From assembly GCA_011033025.1 (NCBI GenBank), contig WFMF01000010.1, forward strand, positions 963,163-1,027,162: DNA of 64,000 bases. Reading direction: 5' to 3'. The translations under genes were made by a program, and so were the position numbers. This document shows positions 58,038-64,000 of this stretch, piece by piece (positions within the stretch are counted from its first letter, which is position 1; each line of letters starts with the position of its first letter). Origin of the DNA: Beroe forskalii (lineage: Eukaryota; Ctenophora; Nuda; Beroida; Beroidae). The notes beneath the pieces were generated by a model, which saw only the letters and a program-made list of their open reading frames with translations, made no database searches and had not been told where the DNA came from.

Positions 58038-59152
58038 GCAGACATCCCAGTGTCATAAAGTAGGGAATGAGGGAATGGCAAGCCCGGCCAAATTTTGGGA
58101 AAGAATCTGCGAAATCGGACTCAAAAAGCCAAATTCACGGAAAATCAGATTAAATATTTTTTATTAAAGTTTCTGTTCGATTTTACGCCGCTCACTGCCT
58201 CACTGTGACTCATCGACTTCGAAAAAAATGATTTTATAAAGGAGCAGCCTTTTGCGCCAATTTCCAATTAGCGGAACGCCGCGCTTCCCGAACCAGCCAT
58301 TAAATTCCCAGCCCAGCCGGCTGGTTGAGGAATGTAGTGGCTGGTTTGGGGAATCGAGAGATTCCTAAAATCCCGACATATGATAAACTTCCCGGCTGTT
58401 TTAACGATTTGGAAGGTGTGGGCAGACTATTTTGCGATCTTTTGTGACTTTTTTATATGCCAGTCTGAAATTTGGGCAGTTCAAGGAAATGGAAAGGTTT
58501 TTTTGCCATGGATCGAAGTCCCTGCTTACTAAGTACTTCAAATTAAAGCTTTCATGGATTTATCAAATCTTTAGCATGGTTTAAACTACGGAAGACAGAT
58601 TTAGATTGGCAGATATTGTGCAATACATTGTGTAATATGTTTCTTCATACTAGATAGATATTAAACACCCTGTACATGTCATGATTCATGGCTTTTGCTG
58701 CCAGGCTGCTTGAAACACACTCTCACACGCTAGAAACACACTCTCACACGCTAGAAAGTGTCTGAAATGGTTTCTTGAGTCACTTTTAGCAACTCACCAA
58801 TAACGGCCGTGTTATAAATATATCGCGTAAAATTGTAAATCATACTATGAGGATTTAGCCGAGTGGTATAACGCTGGGAAATGCGCGCAGAGTATGGTAG
58901 TTCAAATCCAGGACAACGCACTTTTGAAGATTGTCGATAAATCATATTTTATGCTTTTATGGCGTGTTTCGCACTAAATGAAGCACATTCGAGGTAATTT
59001 TAGTTGATATCTTTCGAAAAATGGGACTCAATGTTCCATAGCAAAAAATCTGCTTCTGGTATCGCAGTGAAACTAGTAAGTCAAAAAAGCCAATTTTTGA
59101 TCAAGTTCCCATTCCCAGCCACTTTTAAAAATTATTCCACTGGGGCAGACAT
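58038..59152. mobile_element. hAT-like non-autonomous element with 8-bp TSD, right arm only
   Basis: The element is 58046-59144 (1099 bp). It starts CCCAGTGTCATAA and ends with the reverse complement of CCCAGTGGAATAA. GCAGACAT flanks both sides (58038-58045 and 59145-59152), and the left arm has a single GCAGACAT with no insert. An 8-bp duplication and a CAGTG-type terminus fit hAT. No transposase is encoded. A tRNA-like stretch lies inside. Confidence 0.88.
58851..58917 (+). other. tRNA-like sequence inside the hAT-like element
   Basis: TTAGCCGAGTGGTATAACGC matches a box A and D-arm, and GTTCAAATCC a box B, at tRNA-like spacing. The acceptor stem does not pair, so this is a tRNA pseudogene or SINE head rather than a tRNA gene. 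Confidence 0.55.
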
Positions 59153-59302
59153 CATCAGTCTGATACCTCCCTCAGCTTTAGGGTGTTTTTCATGATTTCT
59201 TTGCTGAGTAATCAAGTTATTCTTGCTGGATTCTAAAAATCTATCATTAAAAGTTATTCTATTGTAAATTAACTGTTAATTAATCCACAGATATTTTTAG
59301 AT

Positions 59303-60484
59303 ATGATTGTTGAAAACATGGCTTGGATAGTCTCTTTCACAAAGCGGCTGTTATTGGATCCAAATCATATTATGAAAGTTGGACTGTTATGTTTAATTGC
59401 TGAAATGTTCATTAATGGACTGATCATTGAAAAGGTTAGGTACACAGAAATTGACTGGAAAGCTTACATGGATGAAGTTGGGGGATTTTTGAATGGCACA
59501 TTTGACTACAGTCAACTTAAAGGTGATACTGGACCCCTTGTGTATCCAGCTGGGTTTGTCTACCTGTTTTCAGCTCTACACTTCATAACAGATCAAGGAT
59601 CCAACATAAAATTGGCCCAATATCTTTTTGCTCTATTGTACACAGTCTTTTATTTACTCATTGTTCTCATTTACAGAAAAACTGAAGCATCACCTCCATT
59701 TGTTCTTCTGTTTTTCACTTTTGCATCATACCGTATTCACTCAATATTTGCTTTACGACTCTTCAATGATCCTGTTGCAATTTTGTTCCTGTACTTATCA
59801 GTCTACCTATTTTTGGAAAAGAGATGGCTAAGGGGATGTGCAGTTTTCAGCTTTGCTGTTTCAATAAAGATGAATGTATTGCTTTATTCTCCAGGTTTAT
59901 TATTCATTCTGCTTGTTGAAACTGGGCTGTTAAAAACATTCATGTGCTTATCATTATGTGCTGGTATACAGTTAGTCTTAGGTGCCCCATTTTTACTGAC
60001 AAATCCATATGCATACATGAAAATGTCCTTTGATATTGGGAGGCAATTTTTCTTCAAATGGACTGTTAACTATAGATTTTTGCCAGAAAACATATTCCTG
60101 TCTAGATATTTTCATGCTTCCCTCCTAGTGATCCAAATTGGCTTAATTCTCACATTGTATTTCACTAAGTGGTCCAAAGAAAAGAAACCTCTAAGTTCTA
60201 AGTCAATCCTATTAATTCTATTTAGCAGCAATTTTATAGGCATTGCTTGTGCAAGATCTTTGCATTACCAGTTTTATGTTTGGTATTATCATACTTTGCC
60301 TGCTCTATTATTTTCTACTAAACTTCCTCCTCCTGTTATCATGTTGATCCTTGGCTGTATTGAGCTCTGTTGGAATACTTATCCATCTACTGTATTGAGC
60401 AGTGCTATACTGCAAGTTTGCCATGTTGTAGGAGTCATCTCACTGCTTGTAGCTGATAATGGTGATAAATGTAAATCTGTTTGA
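59303..60484 (+). CDS. ALG3: ALG3 mannosyltransferase, right arm copy, intronless
   Basis: 393 residues, same length and same conserved blocks as the left copy (EIDWKAYMDEV, GDTGPLVYPAGF, LRLFNDPVA, SNFIGIACARSLHYQFYVWY). Differences from the left copy include I10V, M23I, a KKWLGG to KRWLRG change in mid-protein and a C-terminal NDEKCKTV to NGDKCKSV. No stop or frameshift is present in either copy, so both could be active. The 3' flank of about 550 bp is shared between arms. IFT70 begins 684 bp downstream in the same direction. Confidence 0.96.
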   Translation: MIVENMAWIVSFTKRLLLDPNHIMKVGLLCLIAEMFINGLIIEKVRYTEIDWKAYMDEVGGFLNGTFDYSQLKGDTGPLVYPAGFVYLFSALHFITDQGSNIKLAQYLFALLYTVFYLLIVLIYRKTEASPPFVLLFFTFASYRIHSIFALRLFNDPVAILFLYLSVYLFLEKRWLRGCAVFSFAVSIKMNVLLYSPGLLFILLVETGLLKTFMCLSLCAGIQLVLGAPFLLTNPYAYMKMSFDIGRQFFFKWTVNYRFLPENIFLSRYFHASLLVIQIGLILTLYFTKWSKEKKPLSSKSILLILFSSNFIGIACARSLHYQFYVWYYHTLPALLFSTKLPPPVIMLILGCIELCWNTYPSTVLSSAILQVCHVVGVISLLVADNGDKCKSV

Positions 60485-61167
60485 CATAAATATGTACTTG
60501 ATTTAATTAATATAATGGTGTTTTGAATATATTTGGCTCATTGACACAGTTGGGGATGTATAATTGCATAATAGTAGAATAATTCTTGCTTTTATAATAC
60601 AATTTTGTGAAAGTTTAAGTAGATAGTAGTTACACTAAATGTAGTGCTGGATTTGTCAAGTGATGTTTTAGCTGTGATTTTGACTTTTGAAATTCCACAA
60701 TAATTATTTATGTTCATTGAAGTATACTGCATGTTGACAAATCACATTGACAAAATTGATAATTTTAATATTTTCTTGATTGCCCTTTGATTTTGAACTG
60801 ATTGTAATATTGATCTTATGATTGTATTGTTACCTATGCCCTATATTATTTTATAATGGTGTTAGTTATAAAATAGTGTCACTTATTGACTGGGTACACC
60901 ATGGAATATTGGAATACCATTTTAAATGTGAACCATGATTTATGGAAGTCCCAGTGTTTTGAAGCAGTTTAAAAAATAAATTCACTGACAGAACAAAGAG
61001 AATGTAGTTTTCTGATTTAACTCATTAATAAATTTCTTCTTGTCTCAGAAAATTTTTTAATTTAGATCATGTATTTCATTTTATCATTTGAAGTCATTAA
61101 AAGATTAAAATATAGGTATCCAATTCAATATTAATTGTTTTGCACACCCTGAGCAAAGTTGTTAAAG
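60485..61167. other. ALG3-IFT70 intergenic, right arm
   Basis: AT-rich. AATAAA words at about 60976 could serve ALG3 polyadenylation. It carries the empty site for R1 (about 61045-61070). Confidence 0.5.
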
Positions 61168-63907
61168 ATGGTTGTGGTTGGTCGCATGGAGGAGGGTCAG
61201 TACACTCAGACAATTTACAACTACATCAAGCAAGGGCAGTATGTGGAGGCTATAGATTGTCTTCTGCCAGAGTATGAGAACAACAATACCTCAAGGGCTG
61301 CTCTCTCATTGTTAGGTTACTGTTACTTTCAAATCGGAGATTTCATCAGTGCTGCAGACTGTTATGGTCAACTCATTCAGGTACAGACTACAGAATACCC
61401 CCACCCCTGTTTAAAAGATAAATTCATTGAATTAAAGAGTTCGCATTTTAACTTTCGTTTATTAAAATGTGTACCGCGACGATTTGAGTCACTAATATGA
61501 ATTGAAAGTTGCTAATTCGGAATTCCTATTGGTAAACATACTCATTGCAATTCCTTGATAAGTAAGTTATTGATTGTCCCATACTCCCACCAGGCTTACC
61601 CTGAACATGAGCAATACAAGATATACTATGCCCAAGCGTTGCAAAAGAGTTGTCAGTACGAAGCAGCTATGAAGGCTACTTATACTGTTGACAACCCCTC
61701 CGAAAAAGATAAAGTGGTCAAGCTTCAGGTGCTTTGTGTGTCTGTTGAGTAAAGATTTTAAATTAAACGGAGTAAAACTTGATGTCATTTTAGATCGAAT
61801 AATTTCTTGAACTACACTTCTCAATTAACTTTCCTCTAAACATGAATCAGGTACTCAAATAACCTGTCTAATAGCTAACTCTCGCCTTTGCAATAGGCAG
61901 CGATTAAGTATGACGAGGATGATCTCCAAGGTGCTAAGAGTATGGTGGAGCAGTGTGCCAGCGATGACCCCGACACAGAAAACAACCTAGGTTCCTATTC
62001 TGTTGAATTAATTTACCTTCTCAATATTTACCTATGAAAGTATTAAATTGACTGGTTTACAAGTTTCTACGGTATCATGAACCGATCATATTGTGATCCT
62101 CATCGCATGATTTTGAATTATTCTTTACTCTCAAGACAAATGAAATATTTTCGATAACAGCCTATTGTTTTCGATCACCCTGTGTGAAAGTAACTTGACT
62201 CGAATCTCAAATAGGATAAGTACTTGTAATCTACGGCCAGTCAGTCAGCTGTCATAGCTCACATCATAATTATGAATATTATTATTAATAAGTATTCTAA
62301 TTTTCTACTGCACAGGTTGCCTGCTGGTGAAAGAGAAGAGATACATGGAAGCATGTAAGAAGTTCACAGCAGCAATGAATGTGAAGGGATACCAGGCTCA
62401 CCTCTCCTATAACATTGCTCTCTGTCACTATTACATGAAACAGTATGCTCTGGCTCTTAAAAACATCGCCGATATCATTGAGAGGGGAATTAGGTAAAGT
62501 CAAAGTATCATTTTATTTCTAATCATCTAGCAACAAATTCTGGGAAATTTCATTACTTCTTAGTTTCTTGTGATACCTATGAAGACGAATTCTGGGAATT
62601 GCCATTGCATTATCGACTTCTCTATTTTAAATTTTACGTTGTGAAAAATATGGAAGTTTTTAGTATCTGACATCCTCTTAGATATTACAAAATTACAATG
62701 TTCCTGATTTAAAAGGATTCCTTTACTCTTACATGGTCAGTAATTCAAATTCAATACAATCACATCTTATCATCTTGAACAGGCGGCACGCATTTACTCA
62801 TTAACTTGTTGAAACGGCTTGAAATGAACTCTTGTTTTATTTAACACACCCCACTAACCTCCCTCTTCCTAACCCCCACTAACCTCCCTCTCCATAACCC
62901 CAGAGAGCACCCCGAGTTGTCTGTAGGAATGCAGACAGAAGGCATTGATGTGAGGAGTGTCGGGAACTCCGCACTGCTCCACGAGACAGCTCTAGTGGAG
63001 GCTTTCAACCTCAAAGCAGCGATAGAGTACCAGCTGAAGAACTTCGAGGGGGCGCAGGAGGCGCTCACCGACATGCCGCCTAGAGCTGAGGAGGAGCTGG
63101 ATTGTGTCACGCTCCATAACCAGGTTGTTAAACCGCTCGGTACGGAGTATTGGCGGCTTGAGAGATCTTTGGTATCCAATCTTTGTTATGATCTAAGATG
63201 CTATATTTCGGCTATACCTTATAATATCCCAACAATTATCCTTATATTTATTTGGATTTTCCTTGATCCGACTAACCATTACATATAACCCTTACATGGA
63301 CTCCTGATCACGTCCTCCCAGGCGCTGATGAACATGGACTCGGCCCCTACAGCAGGCTTTGAGAAGCTCCAGTTCCTGCTCCAGCAGAGCGAGTGTCCTC
63401 CTGAGACGTTTGGGAACCTGCTCCTGCTGTACGTTAAACACCAGTACTACGACCAGGCAGCAGACGTCATGGCGGAGAACACCCACCTCACCTTCAAGTG
63501 GGTACAACGTGGAGCCCCATTACTTAGAGTACCAGTACTTAGAGTACCATTACCTTCACTTAGATAACCATTATCCTGGCTTAGAGTACCATTACCTTCA
63601 CTTAGAGTACCATTTATCTCACTCAGAGTACCATTACCCACTAAATTTCGCTCATTGTATGATATATGTTCTCAGGATGGACCCGTATCTGTACGAGTAC
63701 CTGGATGCGGTGATCGTGCAGCAGTCCTCTCCGGAAGAGGCCTTCCGACGGTTCGACGACATCGCCAACCGGCACACGGACAACCTCCGCAAGATAACGA
63801 AGCTGGTGCAGGAGTGCCGGCAGAACAACGACGAGGAGGCGGTAAAGAAGGCCGTCAACGAATACGACGAGGCGCTGGAGAAGTACATTCCCGTCCTAAT
63901 GGCGCAG
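61168..63907 (+). CDS. IFT70: IFT70/TTC30, exons 1-7 (right arm copy, cut by the window)
   Basis: Exons: 61168-61380, 61594-61728, 61897-61990, 62316-62493, 62904-63123, 63322-63497, 63676-63907. Each has exactly the length of its left-arm partner and the same splice phase; together they encode the first 416 residues. TPR blocks include ALSLLGYCYFQIGDF, VEAFNLKAAIEYQL, FGNLLLLYVKHQYYDQAADV and EKYIPVLMAQ. No disabling change is seen. After the exon 7 donor the same minisatellite begins. Exons 8-13 would lie beyond the right edge, if present. The product is a core IFT-B subunit of cilia. Confidence 0.93.
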
Positions 63908-64000
63908 GTAACCCCCCCCACTGGAGAAGTACATTCCCGTCCTAATGGCGCAGGTAACCCCCCCCCCCGCTGGAGAAGTACATTCCCGTCCTAATGGCGC
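63875..64000 (+). repeat. Start of the splice-donor minisatellite, right arm
   Basis: The exonic first unit (63875-63907, ending GCGCAG|GTAAC) is followed at once by two further copies of CTGGAGAAGTACATTCCC ... GCGCAG separated by C-runs. The third reaches the window edge. Same phase and unit as 36268-39943. Confidence 0.93.

Larger units (their letters stand above)
57875..64000 (+). repeat. Inverted duplication, right arm
   Basis: It mirrors the left arm, with ALG3 then IFT70 exons 1-7 and the start of the splice-donor minisatellite, and continues beyond the window. Extra in this arm: the hAT-like element at 58046-59144. Exon lengths equal those of the left arm. Introns and flanks carry more substitutions and small indels than exons. 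Confidence 0.9.

Noticed and set aside
58851-58917. Functional tRNA gene
   Set aside because: Box A and box B are present but the acceptor and T stems do not pair properly, and it lies inside a transposon.

Overview
The window is animal nuclear DNA. Genes are split by introns with GT..AG borders, immunoglobulin modules have phase-1 borders, and intergenic and intronic DNA is filled with transposons, fold-back elements and minisatellites. It carries an intraflagellar transport gene, so the organism makes cilia. The mix of Ig and CCP modules, degenerate LINEs and allele-like sequence pairs suits an aquatic invertebrate. I cannot name a phylum from sequence alone. Exon models are hand-derived from homology and splice phase.

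Layout. (1) About 1-8850, minus strand: the middle of a large extracellular gene with one CCP/sushi module followed by seven Ig-like modules. It runs off the left edge. (2) About 8.9-26 kb: no convincing host gene, but several transposons. The clearest is a 4.2-kb unit (19208-23417) with G-run terminal inverted repeats and a perfect 8-bp target duplication, enclosing a dead LINE reverse transcriptase. (3) 26083-27537, minus: SGT1 (SUGT1) reduced to its CS and SGS domains. (4) 27708-43443, minus: a complete 13-exon IFT70/TTC30 gene. Its intron 7 (9.2 kb) holds an intronless MFS transporter gene on the opposite strand and a 3.7-kb minisatellite made from the end of exon 7 plus its own 5' splice site. 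(5) 45453-46634, minus: intronless ALG3. (6) 46851-50623: a LINE, nearly intact but with coding breaks. (7) 51.6-57.4 kb: a GC-rich cluster of short repeats and a 4.2-kb array of a 52-bp satellite. (8) 57.9-64 kb, plus: a second ALG3 and a second IFT70 (exons 1-7), in mirror order to items 4-5.

The largest structural fact is therefore a head-to-head inverted duplication. Its arms are about 36.3-50.7 kb and about 57.9-64 kb or beyond, around a 7-kb repeat-rich spacer. Every IFT70 exon shared by the arms has the same length, and ALG3 differs at 9 of 393 residues. The arms differ by at least four insertions: a LINE, a 1.3-kb repeat, an intron insertion, and a hAT-like element with an 8-bp target duplication. 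Either this is a real, fairly young palindrome, or two haplotypes were joined tail-to-tail in assembly. The sequence alone does not decide.

Functionally the genes are unrelated housekeeping or cell-surface genes: IFT70 (IFT-B complex, cilia), ALG3 (N-glycan precursor mannosylation in the ER), SGT1 (HSP90 co-chaperone), an MFS transporter, and an Ig/CCP surface or secreted protein. No operon-like logic links them. The most unusual piece is the minisatellite that multiplies an IFT70 splice donor about 75 times.
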